Assembly (NCBI RefSeq): GCF_023556335.1
Contig: NZ_JAIKTS010000004.1
Span: 130,752-194,751 of the forward strand
Source: Stenotrophomonas mori
GTDB lineage: Bacteria; Pseudomonadota; Gammaproteobacteria; Xanthomonadales; Xanthomonadaceae
Reading direction: 5' to 3'
Length of the DNA stretch: 64,000 nucleotides
Positions 53,869 to 63,191 of the stretch are shown here, piece by piece. The translations under genes and the position numbers were made by a program. The notes below the pieces were generated by a model. The model searched no databases and was not told the DNA's origin. It saw only the letters and a list, made by a program, of their open reading frames with translations. Numbering within the stretch: the first letter of the stretch is position 1; each line of letters starts with the position of its first letter.

Positions 53869-54147
53869 GGGCGCCTGCGCTCCGGAAAACAGCGCCTCCT
53901 GCCTGCGGTGCAGTCCCGGCCACCCCACCGCTGGATGCGGCATGCAGGTCCGTCGCGTCCCCGAAACGGCCCGCCCGCCCTGGCGTCCGGGCCTCACCCG
54001 CGCCACCGTCCGGCCCCCGCGCGCAGGTGGCGGCCATCCGCGGCCGGCACCGCCTGCGGTCCATCCGCCAGCCATCCGCTCCGCGCACGATACACAGCGG
54101 ACCACGCCTGCACGGGCGGCTGGCGCGTCCGGTACGCGCCGCACGGT

Positions 54148-54864
54148 TCAGGGCGTGTCGCCGCCCCGGTCCACGCAGCCCCAGTTGAGGACCGGCGTGC
54201 CGGGCGGAAGCACCTTGCGGAAATACGCCACGCGCGCCGGCTTGGGGTTGACCACCACCGGCGCCGCCGCGGCCTTCAGCAACGGCAGGTCGGCAGTGCT
54301 GTCCGAATAGGCGATCGCGATGTCGCCATAGCCGCGCTCGCGCAGCATGCGCATCTTCTCTTCGTTGTGGCAGTGCCGGGTGGCGCCCATGGCGCCCAGG
54401 CGCGGCCCCACCTCGCTGCCGATCACCGGCACGTCCTGGTGGGCGACGAACGCCAGGATGGCCCGCGCCAGCTCCGGCGGCGCACCGGTCGCCACCACCA
54501 CCCGGTCGCCGGCACGGCGGTGTGCCGCGAACACCTCCAGCGCACGCGGCAGCAGGCGCGCACGGATGCCAGCCTCATGCCCGCGCACGTACTGGTCGAT
54601 GATGCCGTTGAACGCCCGCGCTCCGTGCAGCCCGAACGTCGCGATCCACACATAGCCGGAAATGCCGAAGCGGCGCGTGGGCAGCATCGCCACCAGCGGC
54701 CCCAGCAGCGGCGTCGCCAGCAGCGCGGCCAGCATCCGCAGCGGGTTGCGCCGGATCAGCCAGGCGAACAGGTGGCTGCCGGAATCGCCGTCGTACAGGG
54801 TGTGGTCGAAATCGAATACGACCAGGGTCGCGTCGTCGCTAGGAATGGGAAAGCGTTCGCTCAT
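54148..54864 (-). CDS. HAD-IB family phosphatase
   Basis: 238 residues. Motif [11 protein letters not shown], motif [11 protein letters not shown], motif [16 protein letters not shown] place it with SerB-like HAD-IB phosphatases. A hydrophobic stretch ([13 protein letters not shown]) sits in the cap. It is the last gene of the trp cluster and its ATG overlaps the trpC stop (ATGA). Substrate unknown; a phosphoserine-type role would fit Ser use by tryptophan synthase but is only a guess. The 279 bases to tauE hold nothing I could identify. Confidence 0.87.
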   Translation of the reverse strand: MSERFPIPSDDATLVVFDFDHTLYDGDSGSHLFAWLIRRNPLRMLAALLATPLLGPLVAMLPTRRFGISGYVWIATFGLHGARAFNGIIDQYVRGHEAGIRARLLPRALEVFAAHRRAGDRVVVATGAPPELARAILAFVAHQDVPVIGSEVGPRLGAMGATRHCHNEEKMRMLRERGYGDIAIAYSDSTADLPLLKAAAAPVVVNPKPARVAYFRKVLPPGTPVLNWGCVDRGGDTP

Positions 54865-55655
54865 GCCCCGAAGAATAGCTGACGCAGGCCTTCGCCCGGC
54901 TCCTGCACGCGCATGAAGGCCTCGCCGACCAGGAAGGCGTTGATGCCGGCGTCGCGCATGGTCTTCACATCGGCCGGGCCGAGGATGCCGCTCTCGGTGA
55001 CCAGCAGCCGGTCGCGGGGCACCGCGTCCTTCATCGACAGCGTGGTCTCCAGCGACACCTCGAAGGTGCGCAGGTTGCGGTTGTTGATGCCCACCAGCGG
55101 CACCGGCACCTGCAGCGCGCGCTCCAGCTCGTCGATGTCGTGCACTTCCACCAGCACGTCCATGCCCAGTTGCATGGCCAGGTCGGACAGTTCGGCCAGC
55201 TGGCGGTCGTCCAGTGCCGAGACGATCAGCAGCACGCAGTCCGCGCCCAGCACCCGCGCCTCGACCACCTGGTAGGGATCCACCACGAAATCCTTGCGCA
55301 GCACCGGCAGCGTGCAGGCCTCGCGTGCCTGCTGCAGGTAGGCGTCGGCGCCCTGGAAGAAGTCCACGTCGGTCAGCACCGACAGGCAGCTGGCGCCGCC
55401 GAACTCATAGCCCACCGCGATCTCCGCCGGACGGAAGTCGGCACGGATCACCCCCTTGGAAGGGCTGGCCTTCTTGATCTCGGCGATCACCGCCGGATCG
55501 CCCTGGGCGATCGCCGCCTGCAGCGCGGCGGCGAATCCCCGCACCGGTGGCGCCTCGCCCAGGCGCGCCTTCAGCGCCGCCAGCGGGACGCGCGCGCTGC
55601 GCTCGGCCACCTCCTGCGACTTGCGGGCGAGGATGGTGTTGAGGATGTCACTCAT
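54861..55655 (-). CDS. trpC: Indole-3-glycerol phosphate synthase
   Basis: Fourth step of tryptophan synthesis. 264 residues, monofunctional TIM barrel. [14 protein letters not shown] (substrate Lys), [19 protein letters not shown] and [12 protein letters not shown] are conserved. It follows trpD by 49 bp and overlaps the HAD gene. Confidence 0.96.
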   Translation of the reverse strand: MSDILNTILARKSQEVAERSARVPLAALKARLGEAPPVRGFAAALQAAIAQGDPAVIAEIKKASPSKGVIRADFRPAEIAVGYEFGGASCLSVLTDVDFFQGADAYLQQAREACTLPVLRKDFVVDPYQVVEARVLGADCVLLIVSALDDRQLAELSDLAMQLGMDVLVEVHDIDELERALQVPVPLVGINNRNLRTFEVSLETTLSMKDAVPRDRLLVTESGILGPADVKTMRDAGINAFLVGEAFMRVQEPGEGLRQLFFGA

Positions 55656-55704
55656 GGTTCTGCGTTCCTGGAAGACGGTAGCGGGCGGTAGCGGGAAGGA
55701 GCCG

Positions 55705-56736
55705 TCAGCCGGCCAGTGTACGGCTGACGGCCACGTACTGCTCCAGCCGGGCGCGAGCGCTGCCCTCGGCGATGGCCGCGCGCGCGCGCGCCAGGCCGTC
55801 GGCGATGCTGTCGGCCACGCCGGCCACGTACAAGGCGGCACCGGCATTGAGCGCGACGATGTCGGTGGCCGGGCCCGGCTGGTTGTCGAGCACCGCGCGC
55901 AGCAGGGTGATCGAGTGCGCCGGGGCGTCGACCTTCAGGTTGCGGCTGGCCGACATGGCGATGCCGAAGTCTTCCGGGTGGATCTCGTACTCGCGCACCT
56001 TGCCGTCGCGCAGTTCGCCGACCAGGGTGCCGGCGCCCAGCGAAATCTCGTCCATGTTGTCGCGGCCCCAGACCACCAGCGCGCGCGTGGCCCCCAGCTC
56101 GCGCAGCACGCGCGCCTGGATGCCCACCAGGTCGGAGTGGAACACCCCCATCAGGATGCTTTCGGCACCGGCCGGATTGGTCAGCGGGCCGAGGATGTTG
56201 AAGATGGTGCGCACGCCCATCTCGCGGCGCACGGGCGCCACCACCTTCATCGCCGGGTGGTGCACCGGCGCGAACATGAAACCGATGCCGGTGCGGGCGA
56301 TGCATGCCGCCACCTGCTCGGGGCTGAGCTCGATCGCCGCGCCCAGGGCCTCGAGCGCGTCGGCGCTGCCCGACTTGGACGACACGCTGCGGTTGCCGTG
56401 CTTGGCCACCTTGGCGCCGGCGGCCGCGGCGACGAACATCGCGCAGGTCGAGATGTTGAAGGTGTGCGAACCGTCGCCGCCGGTGCCGACGATGTCCACC
56501 AGATGGCGCCGGTCGGCGACCGCCACCGGCAGCGCCAGCTCGCGCATCACCGAGGCCGCACCGGCGATCTCGCCGACGGTTTCCTTCTTGACCCGCAGAC
56601 CGGTGAGGATGGCGGCGGTCATGGTCGGGGAGACCTCGCCGCGCATGATCTGGCGCATCAGGTCGACCATCTCGTCGAAGAAGATCTCGCGATGCTCGAT
56701 GGTGCGTTGCAGGGCTTCCTGCGCGGTGATGGTCAT
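55705..56736 (-). CDS. trpD: Anthranilate phosphoribosyltransferase
   Basis: Second step of the pathway. 343 residues, not fused to trpG. The PRPP loop [16 protein letters not shown] and [21 protein letters not shown] with [19 protein letters not shown] are all present. It lies 21 bp after the DUF1543 gene. Confidence 0.96.
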   Translation of the reverse strand: MTITAQEALQRTIEHREIFFDEMVDLMRQIMRGEVSPTMTAAILTGLRVKKETVGEIAGAASVMRELALPVAVADRRHLVDIVGTGGDGSHTFNISTCAMFVAAAAGAKVAKHGNRSVSSKSGSADALEALGAAIELSPEQVAACIARTGIGFMFAPVHHPAMKVVAPVRREMGVRTIFNILGPLTNPAGAESILMGVFHSDLVGIQARVLRELGATRALVVWGRDNMDEISLGAGTLVGELRDGKVREYEIHPEDFGIAMSASRNLKVDAPAHSITLLRAVLDNQPGPATDIVALNAGAALYVAGVADSIADGLARARAAIAEGSARARLEQYVAVSRTLAG

Positions 56737-56757
56737 GTCGATGACGGCTCCGGGAAT

Positions 56758-57267
56758 TCAGGGGAGGAGGAGGTAGTCGCTCTGGACGGCGATGCCGTCG
56801 TGCGCGCCGGGAACCAGGTGCACGTGCAGGCCGGCGACCGCGCCGATCCGCAGGCAGTCGTCCACGTCCAGCAGCGCGTCGCGGTGCGGCTTGAGCCAAT
56901 GCGGTGCGGCCTGGCGCAGGGCCGTGGCCTTGGCCTGCACGGGATCGGCGGCGGCCACCAGCAGGTAGCCGTGTTCCTCGCCGAAGGCGCCATCCACGTA
57001 GCCGCCGAGATTGACGAAGTAGAGCTTCGGCCCCTCCGCCGGCGGCTGCGTGGACAGCCGCACCCGGTAGCGGTCGACCCCGTCGACCGCCATCCACGAA
57101 TCCAGGTGCAGCCCCGCGGGCGCGCCGAACCACTGGTCGCGCAGCTGCGGATAGGCCTGCTCGATGCACGGCGCGGCCACGAAGACCACGTCGTGCACCT
57201 CGATGTTGGCGCGCGGATGGCGCCCGCCCAGCATCGCCACGAACAGGCGCGGACCGCCATCGCTCAC
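56758..57267 (-). CDS. DUF1543 domain-containing protein
   Basis: 169 residues. Two copies of a beta-alpha DUF1543 motif are visible: RLFVAMLGGRHPRANIEVHDVVFVAA and KLYFVNLGGYVDGAFGEEHGYLLVAA. Function unknown. GTG 57267 overlaps the LysE-family stop as GTGA. It sits between trpG and trpD with the LysE gene, so is co-transcribed with trp genes. Confidence 0.8.
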   Translation of the reverse strand: MSDGGPRLFVAMLGGRHPRANIEVHDVVFVAAPCIEQAYPQLRDQWFGAPAGLHLDSWMAVDGVDRYRVRLSTQPPAEGPKLYFVNLGGYVDGAFGEEHGYLLVAAADPVQAKATALRQAAPHWLKPHRDALLDVDDCLRIGAVAGLHVHLVPGAHDGIAVQSDYLLLP

Positions 57268-57914
57268 GGCAGCGGCCTCGTGCTCAGCGCCAGGCGCATG
57301 CCGAAGCCGATGAACAGCACCCCGGCCACGCGGTCCAGCCAGCGCATGCCGCGCGCCGCCCAGCGGCTGCTGCGCATGCGGTCGGCCAGCAGCACGTAGC
57401 TGGCGTTGACCGGCACCGAGTTGACGATGAACACCCCGCCCAGCAGCGCGAACGCCAGGGTCTTGTTCTGCTCCGACGGTGCGATGAACTGGGGCAGGAA
57501 GGCCAGGAAGAACAGCACCACCTTGGGGTTCAGCACGTTGGTCAGGAACCCCCCGGCGAACACCTGCCAAGGGGAGCCGGCCGCCGCCAGCGGTGCGGCG
57601 CCCGCCGCCGGCAGCACCGGGGCCGCATCCGCCCGCAGCATGCGCACTCCCACCCACAGCAGGTAGGCCGCGCCGATCCACTTGATGGCGATGAACAGCG
57701 TCGCCGAGGTCGCCAGCAGCACGCCCAGCCCGAGCGAGGCCACCGCCACGTGCACCAGGCAGCCGGCGCTGATGCCGGCGACCGCGAGGAAGCCCGCCCG
57801 GCGACCGCCGCGCAACGCGCGGGTGACGATGTACAGCACGTCCGGGCCCGGCGTGAGGTTGAGCAGCCAGCACGCCACGACGAACAGCAGCAGCTGGCCC
57901 GGCTCGATCAGCAT
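57264..57914 (-). CDS. LysE-family amino acid exporter
   Basis: 216 residues, six membrane helices. [38 protein letters not shown] and [24 protein letters not shown] are RhtB/LysE hallmarks. It overlaps the trpG end by 7 nt. Lying inside the trp operon it may relieve excess aromatic amino acid or an intermediate; the substrate is not shown by sequence. Confidence 0.87.
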   Translation of the reverse strand: MLIEPGQLLLFVVACWLLNLTPGPDVLYIVTRALRGGRRAGFLAVAGISAGCLVHVAVASLGLGVLLATSATLFIAIKWIGAAYLLWVGVRMLRADAAPVLPAAGAAPLAAAGSPWQVFAGGFLTNVLNPKVVLFFLAFLPQFIAPSEQNKTLAFALLGGVFIVNSVPVNASYVLLADRMRSSRWAARGMRWLDRVAGVLFIGFGMRLALSTRPLP

Positions 57915-58492
57915 GTGCGCTCCAGGAAGTTCTTCAGCAGCGCGTGCCCATGCTGGGTGAGGATGGATTCGGGATGGAACTGCACCCCTTCCACCGGATG
58001 CTCCCTGTGCCGCAGGCCCATGATCTCCTCCATCGAACCGTCGGCGTTCTCGGTCCAGGCCGTGATCTCCAGCGCGGCCGGCAACGTGTTCCTGTCCACC
58101 ACCAGCGAGTGGTAGCGGGTGGCCTCGTAGCGGTCCGGCAGGCCGGCGAACACGCCCTTGCCCTCATGGCGGATCGGCGAGGTCTTGCCGTGCATGATGT
58201 TGCCGGCGCGGATCACGTCTCCGCCGTACACCTGACCGATGCTCTGGTGCCCCAGGCACACGCCGAGAAGGGGGATGGACGGCCCGAGCCGGCGGATCAC
58301 CTCCAGCGACACGCCGGCGTCGTCGGGCGTCTTCGGCCCCGGCGACACCACGATGTGCGAGGGCTGCAGCGCGGCGATCTGCTCGACGTCCAGCGCGTCG
58401 TTGCGCACCACCTTCACCTCGGCCCCCAGCATCTGCAGGTACTGCACGAGGTTGAAGGTGAAGCTGTCGTAATTGTCGATCATCAACAGCAT
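57908..58492 (-). CDS. trpG: Anthranilate synthase component II (glutamine amidotransferase)
   Basis: Supplies ammonia to TrpE. 194 residues. Catalytic Cys79 ([13 protein letters not shown]), and His/Glu in [25 protein letters not shown] is the usual start. It begins 1 nt after the AbiJ-like gene, which separates it from trpE. Confidence 0.96.
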   Translation of the reverse strand: MLLMIDNYDSFTFNLVQYLQMLGAEVKVVRNDALDVEQIAALQPSHIVVSPGPKTPDDAGVSLEVIRRLGPSIPLLGVCLGHQSIGQVYGGDVIRAGNIMHGKTSPIRHEGKGVFAGLPDRYEATRYHSLVVDRNTLPAALEITAWTENADGSMEEIMGLRHREHPVEGVQFHPESILTQHGHALLKNFLERTC

Positions 58493-58493
58493 T

Positions 58494-59312
58494 TCAATGC
58501 ACCTGAGTCTTGAGCAAATTAATGAACGCGCTGCACACGATGAGGAAGTACCTCGCGTCTGCCTGTTTTAGTTCGCTGTCGTCAACCAGCGCATGACGGA
58601 TACCGTCAGCATCGCTGGTGTAACCGTACATCTTCGAGAACGCTGACTTCAGTGCTGGATGCAACCGTCCACCCTTTTCCATGGACTTCAAAGCATCATC
58701 CAACGTCGCCCTAGTACTTCCTGTGACAACCTTAGCCATCGCCTCGACTGCGGAAATCGACTCCTTAATTGAGTTCCGAAAATCTGGACTATCCCTATCG
58801 GTCAAATGCTTTATCGAAGCTCTCAGATGTTCAGCAACTCCAGCAAATCGCTCATCCAGTGCAGCCGAAATCTCCTTCACCTCAATCTCATCAGATATAG
58901 GACAAAAGCGATCATCAATTATTCGAAACCCCGAACTTTCTCTCTCAAGCGCGCCATCAATTAGCTGCCTAAGCTTTGAATCATTTCTTCTTACTCGCAA
59001 CACAAACTCAATGAAATCGTAGACCTCATTCCACTTGCACGAGAAGAAGTAAGAACGGATTTCAGCCCAGACATCACTGTAATCAGCCGGATCCCCATAC
59101 ATCGAATGAGAAATCGGCCGCTGATCGACCGGCCGTTTGAAGAAATGCCACCAGAGGACCTCCGTGAAATAATCTTCATCAAAGCCTTGAGATCGAAAGA
59201 GATATCGATCCAGCACATTCCAGAGGCCATTTCTCAGCTCCTGATCCATCCCGTTCAACTGAACAACGGATCTCGGCTGCTTTATGCCCATTCGTTCACT
59301 GAAATTGGACAC
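58494..59312 (-). CDS. AbiJ-like (AbiJ N-terminal domain 4-type) abortive-infection protein inside the trp operon
   Basis: 272 residues from GTG 59312. The N-terminus [36 protein letters not shown] matches my memory of the AbiJ-NTD4 module found in predicted phage-defence proteins. The C-terminal half ([16 protein letters not shown] near 187, [29 protein letters not shown] near 220-244, then SAFINLL) resembles the Abi C-terminal helical domain of HEPN-like effectors. DNA here is near 48% GC in a sampled line against about 73% in trpE, a sign of recent transfer. Junctions are 3 nt after trpE and 1 nt before trpG, so it is co-expressed with tryptophan genes. Phage defence is inferred from family only. 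Confidence 0.75.
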   Translation of the reverse strand: MSNFSERMGIKQPRSVVQLNGMDQELRNGLWNVLDRYLFRSQGFDEDYFTEVLWWHFFKRPVDQRPISHSMYGDPADYSDVWAEIRSYFFSCKWNEVYDFIEFVLRVRRNDSKLRQLIDGALERESSGFRIIDDRFCPISDEIEVKEISAALDERFAGVAEHLRASIKHLTDRDSPDFRNSIKESISAVEAMAKVVTGSTRATLDDALKSMEKGGRLHPALKSAFSKMYGYTSDADGIRHALVDDSELKQADARYFLIVCSAFINLLKTQVH

Positions 59313-59315
59313 GGC

Positions 59316-60806
59316 TCACAGCCCCTTCGCCGCCTGCGCCACCGCGCGGAACAGCGCGCGGCCCTTGTTCATGGTTTCCTGCCACTCGGCATCCGGATCG
59401 GAGTCGTGGACCACGCCGCCGCCGGCCTGCACGTACAGGTGCCCGTCCTGGATCACCGCGGTGCGGATGGCGATGGCGGTATCGGCATCGCCGTTCCAGC
59501 CGATGTAGCCGACCGCGCCGGAATAGACATTGCGCTTGACCGGCTCCAGCTCGCGGATGATCTCCAACGCGCGGATCTTCGGCGCACCACTGACGGTACC
59601 GGCGGGGAACGTGGCGCGCAGCACGTCGCTGTAGCTCAATCCGGCGCGCAGCTTGCCGGTGACCTCGCTGACGATGTGCATGACGTGGCTGTAGCGCTCG
59701 ATCACGAACTGCTCGCCCACCTCCACCGATCCCGGCTCGGCGACCCGGCCGACGTCGTTGCGGCCCAGGTCGATCAGCATCACGTGTTCGGCACGTTCCT
59801 TGGGATCGGCCAGCAGCTCCGTCTCCAGCGCCAGGTCCTGTTCGGGCGTGGCGCCGCGCGGACGGGTGCCGGCGATCGGGCGCACGGTGACCACGCCGTC
59901 GCGCAGCCGGGCGAGGATCTCCGGTGACGAGCCCACCACCTGGGTGCCGCCGACATCGATGAAGTACATGTACGGCGAGGGATTCAGCGCCCGCAGCGCG
60001 CGGTACACGTCGATCGGACGCGCGCGGAACGGCACCCGCAGGCGCTGGCTCGGCACCACCTGGAAGATGTCGCCGGCGCGCACGTACTCCTGCGCCTTGC
60101 GCACCACCGCGTGGTACTGCTCGCGGGTGAAGGAGGACTTGAAGTCCTGCTCGTCGATGGCGTCGGACACCTGTGCCTGCGGGTAGCCCGCGCCGGCCTG
60201 GCGCAGGCGGTGCGCCAACTCGTCCAGGCGCCGGTTGGCGCGCGCCCAGGCCCGCGGCTGCGCGGGGTCGGCATGCACGATCAGGTACAGCCGGCCCTTG
60301 AGGTTGTCGAACACCGCCAGCTCTTCGGACAGCATCAGCAGGATGTCCGGCGTCCCCAGCTCGTCGGGCTTGGCGTCGGCACCCAGGTGCGGCTCGATGT
60401 ACTGGATGCACTCGAAGCCGAACCAGCCGACCAGCCCGCCGGTGAAGCCCGGCAGGCCCTCCAGCTGCGGCACCGAATACTGCCGGCGCAGCAGTTCGAC
60501 CTCGGCCAGCGGGTCGGCGACCTCGCGGCGCTCCACGACCTCGCCCATCTCGCTGACTTCCAGGGCATGCCCGCGGAAGCTGTAGAGGCGCCGGGCAGGC
60601 AGGCCGATGATCGAATAGCGCCCGAAGCGCTCGCCGCCCTCGACCGATTCGAACAGGTAGGTATAGGGGCCGTCGGCGAGCTTCAGGTAGACCGAAAGCG
60701 GGGTGTCCAGGTCGGACAGCACTTCACGGACGACGGGGACGAAGTTGTGCGGGTGCGCGCTCTGGCCTTCAGCGGCCAGCTGCTGGAACTGCTCTTGCGT
60801 GATCAA
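59316..60806 (-). CDS. trpE: Anthranilate synthase component I
   Basis: Chorismate to anthranilate, first step of the pathway. 496 residues from TTG 60806, preceded by AGGAAAG at 6-nt spacing and aligned with the usual MI start; ATG 60854 is a weaker alternative. The regulatory N-terminus has [18 protein letters not shown], where tryptophan inhibits. The catalytic part has [60 protein letters not shown] and [12 protein letters not shown]. First gene of the trp cluster. Confidence 0.95.
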   Translation of the reverse strand: MITQEQFQQLAAEGQSAHPHNFVPVVREVLSDLDTPLSVYLKLADGPYTYLFESVEGGERFGRYSIIGLPARRLYSFRGHALEVSEMGEVVERREVADPLAEVELLRRQYSVPQLEGLPGFTGGLVGWFGFECIQYIEPHLGADAKPDELGTPDILLMLSEELAVFDNLKGRLYLIVHADPAQPRAWARANRRLDELAHRLRQAGAGYPQAQVSDAIDEQDFKSSFTREQYHAVVRKAQEYVRAGDIFQVVPSQRLRVPFRARPIDVYRALRALNPSPYMYFIDVGGTQVVGSSPEILARLRDGVVTVRPIAGTRPRGATPEQDLALETELLADPKERAEHVMLIDLGRNDVGRVAEPGSVEVGEQFVIERYSHVMHIVSEVTGKLRAGLSYSDVLRATFPAGTVSGAPKIRALEIIRELEPVKRNVYSGAVGYIGWNGDADTAIAIRTAVIQDGHLYVQAGGGVVHDSDPDAEWQETMNKGRALFRAVAQAAKGL

Positions 60807-60918
60807 GACGGCTTTCCTTCCGGGAAACGGCGGTGGCGGAACGGACGACGGCAACGGGCCACCATCGCCACCAGCGGCGAGCGGAAGAAAGGGAACGCTT
60901 GGTCGTCAGAATGGGCAC
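60769..60918 (-). CDS. Candidate trp leader peptide
   Basis: A 49-codon ORF (GTG start) that overlaps the start of trpE and contains [10 protein letters not shown], four Trp codons among five (60859-60873). The Trp-coding RNA GGTGGCG can pair with CGCCACC (60832-60838) just before the trpE ribosome site, so stalling at Trp codons could free the site. No classical terminator is seen and the ribosome site is weak. GC-rich GTGG runs can give Trp pairs by chance. Confidence 0.35.
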   Translation of the reverse strand: MPILTTKRSLSSARRWWRWWPVAVVRSATAVSRKESRLDHARAVPAAGR

Positions 60919-61115
60919 CGGGCAACTCTACCGCAAGATCGCGGCGCCGTGTGCATCCGCAACATCCCGAATCGCTTGCAGCAGCAACGATCCGCACGGC
61001 CGCCGGCCCTGTGCCCGGACACCGGCCCGGCCGCCACGGGCACCTCGCCCCGGCGATGTCATGCGGGTGTCACGATCGCCCCGGAGAATGGGAGTCCATA
61101 GCAGGGACGATGGAT
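60919..61115. other. Non-coding stretch between trpE leader and sRNA candidate
   Basis: About 200 bases without a convincing ORF. The trpE promoter and that of the opposite-strand RNA should lie here, but no clean -35/-10 pair was found on either strand. Confidence 0.5.
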
Positions 61116-61178
61116 GGAGGCAGGATCAGCCTCCCACGTATTCCCCGGGCCGCAACGGCGACGTTGCGGCTTTTTTTT
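61085..61178 (+). ncRNA. Candidate small RNA ending in a strong terminator
   Basis: A perfect 9-bp stem GCCGCAACG / CGTTGCGGC with a GCGA loop (61149-61170) runs directly into T8, an excellent intrinsic terminator on the plus strand. No plus-strand gene lies upstream; trpE and the GNAT gene are both on the minus strand. A second hairpin GGAGGC / GCCTCC is at 61116-61134, and C-rich single strand CCCACGTATTCCCC lies between them. The 5' end is guessed. The 250 bases from here to the GNAT stop hold nothing else I could identify. Confidence 0.55.
61149..61178 (+). terminator. Intrinsic terminator on the strand opposite trpE
   Basis: 9-bp GC-rich stem, tetraloop, eight consecutive T. The T-run lies only on the plus-strand side, so it cannot serve the minus-strand GNAT-rpe genes. 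Confidence 0.9.
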
Positions 61179-61427
61179 GCCTGGCGCGGAAGCCGCGGTG
61201 ATGGCGAAGCTCGCGGACATGGCCTGGCGCGGCTGGCCGGGTGCCCGTTCCATCGCCGCCTGCACGCGCGGACCCGCGCGCCACCGGCGCCTCTCCGCGA
61301 GCCGCGTATCCGGCAAGGCCGGGGCGCGCGCCACATGTCCCGGGCCCGGACGGCCATGCGGCGCACCTCCTTTCCGGCGGGCACGCGCGCTGCGGGGGCG
61401 CCTCGTCCTGGTGCGCCCCGGCGCCGC

Positions 61428-61916
61428 TCAGGCGCTTTCGGCGAAGTTCCGCAGGGCTTCGCCCTGCAGCCGGTACACGGTCCATTCGTCCTGGGCGACC
61501 GCACCGGCGGCCTGGTAGAACGCGATGGCCGGCGTGTTCCAGTCCAGCACCGACCACTCGAAGCGGCCGCAGCCCTCGGCGACGGCGCGCCGGGCGATGT
61601 GCTGCAGCAGCGCCTTGCCGGCGCCGCAGCCGCGGTGCTCGGGGCTGACGTACAGGTCCTCCAGGTAGATGCCGTTGCGGCCCAGCCAGGTGGAGTAGTT
61701 GTAGAAGAACACCGCGTAGCCGACGGCGCGGCCGGCCTGCTCGCAGATCAGCGCCTGCGCCTTGGCGCCATCGCCGAACAGGCTGGCGCGGATCCCGGCC
61801 TCGTCGGTCTGCACCGAGGATTCGGCCCGCTCGTAGATCGCCAGCTCGCGGATGAACTCCAGGATCAGGCCGGCGTCGTCGGCGGTCGCTGGGCGGATGT
61901 GCAGGTCGTCGGTCAT
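61428..61916 (-). CDS. GNAT-family N-acetyltransferase
   Basis: 162 residues. The acetyl-CoA site is LEDLYVSPEHRGCGAGKALLQHIARRA, with FEWSVLDWNTPAIAFYQAAGA after it, a pattern of the diamine (spermidine/thialysine) acetyltransferase group. It follows rpe by 3 nt. The substrate is inferred loosely; polyamine acetylation would be consistent. Confidence 0.87.
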   Translation of the reverse strand: MTDDLHIRPATADDAGLILEFIRELAIYERAESSVQTDEAGIRASLFGDGAKAQALICEQAGRAVGYAVFFYNYSTWLGRNGIYLEDLYVSPEHRGCGAGKALLQHIARRAVAEGCGRFEWSVLDWNTPAIAFYQAAGAVAQDEWTVYRLQGEALRNFAESA

Positions 61917-61919
61917 GGG

Positions 61920-62594
61920 TCAGCTCCGTACCGCGGCGACGTTGGCGCGCATCTGCGCGATCACCTGCGTGTAGTCCGGGGCATTGAAGATCGCCGAGCC
62001 GGCGACGAAGGCATCGGCGCCGGCCGCGGCGATCGCGCCGATGTTGTCGGCCTTGACCCCGCCGTCCACTTCCAGCAGCACCGGCTTGCCGAGCTTGTCG
62101 ATCATCGCCCGCACCGCGCGCAGCTTGTCCAGCGTGGACGGGATGAAGGCCTGGCCGCCGAAGCCCGGGTTGACCGACATCAGCAGCACCAGGTCCAGGT
62201 CCTCCAGCACCCAGTCCAGCACCTCCACCGGCGTGGCCGGGTTGAGCACCAGGCCGGCCTTGCAGCCATGGGACTTGATCAGCTGGATGGTGCGGTGGAC
62301 ATGCCTGGACGCCTCCGGGTGGAAGCTGATGAGGCTGGCGCCGGCCTCGGCGAAGTCCGGCACGATGCGGTCCACCGGCTCGACCATCAGGTGCACGTCG
62401 ATCGGCGCGGTCACGCCGTGCGTGCGCAGCGCCTTGCAGACCATCGGGCCGATGGTCAGGTTGGGCACGTAATGGTTGTCCATCACGTCGAAGTGGACCC
62501 AGTCGGCGCCGGCGGCGAGGACGTTGTCGACCTCTTCGCCGAGCCGGGCGAAGTCGGCCGAAAGGATGGACGGGGCGATGATGCAGTTGGACAT
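61920..62594 (-). CDS. rpe: Ribulose-phosphate 3-epimerase
   Basis: Interconverts ribulose-5-P and xylulose-5-P in the pentose phosphate pathway. 224 residues, TIM barrel. [52 protein letters not shown] and [10 protein letters not shown] carry the metal and phosphate sites. First of a two-gene unit with the GNAT gene. Confidence 0.96.
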   Translation of the reverse strand: MSNCIIAPSILSADFARLGEEVDNVLAAGADWVHFDVMDNHYVPNLTIGPMVCKALRTHGVTAPIDVHLMVEPVDRIVPDFAEAGASLISFHPEASRHVHRTIQLIKSHGCKAGLVLNPATPVEVLDWVLEDLDLVLLMSVNPGFGGQAFIPSTLDKLRAVRAMIDKLGKPVLLEVDGGVKADNIGAIAAAGADAFVAGSAIFNAPDYTQVIAQMRANVAAVRS

Positions 62595-62714
62595 GGCGGG
62601 ACCTTCAGGACGTGGGTGCGGGCCGCCCGCCGCAGCGGGCCGGTGGCGGCTGGCGGGGCGGTGCAGGCGCAGCGTAGGGGGATTGCGGGGGCATTGCGAG
62701 CGGCGCGTCCGGCG

Positions 62715-63047
62715 TCAACGGCGCCTGCGCAGGGCCTTGATGCGGTCATAGGCGGCATTGATCCGCCGCGCCTTCCGTTCCGCCTCGGCACGCAGCTCCG
62801 GGGCCGCGCCGGCCACCTTGTCCGGATGGTACTGGGACATCAGCCGCCGGTAGGCCAGGTCGATCTCCGGGTCGCTGGCCTCGCGGGTCAGCCCCAGTTC
62901 GCGGTACGGCAGGTCCTTGCCGAGCCGGAACCAGTCGCGGTCGAAGGCGTGCCCCAGCAGCAGGCCGACAGCGGCGCCGAACAGGGGATTGGGCCTGAAA
63001 AGCAGGGCCCCGGCGATCAATCCGAGCAGTTTTCCGTACCAGCGCAT
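62715..63047 (-). CDS. Membrane-anchored J-domain protein, short DjlA-like
   Basis: 110 residues. The N-terminus MRWYGKLLGLIAGALLFRPNPLFGAAVGLLLGHAFDRDWF looks like the glycine-rich membrane anchor of DjlA. The C-terminal J domain (about 50-110) has the HPD motif in SQYHPDKVAG. The central TerB-like domain of DjlA is missing, so this is a compact co-chaperone that would recruit DnaK to the membrane. ATG 63047 was chosen; in-frame GTG/ATG upstream add 12 residues. Confidence 0.83.
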   Translation of the reverse strand: MRWYGKLLGLIAGALLFRPNPLFGAAVGLLLGHAFDRDWFRLGKDLPYRELGLTREASDPEIDLAYRRLMSQYHPDKVAGAAPELRAEAERKARRINAAYDRIKALRRRR

Positions 63048-63191
63048 GGAGAGGACGGTGACCAAGACGGGGCGGACGTGCATTTTATGCCACAGCGGCC
63101 CCGGAGCGCTTTACACTAGGCCGCCCGCCGTCCTGCCGCGGGCCCCAAGGGTCCTGGCCGGCGGCCTCATCGCCAAGTTCCAGGAGTGCCC

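Noticed and set aside
53869..54147. Possible gene between tauE and the HAD gene
   Set aside because: Only Pro/Arg-rich frames without a start signal; treated as non-coding.
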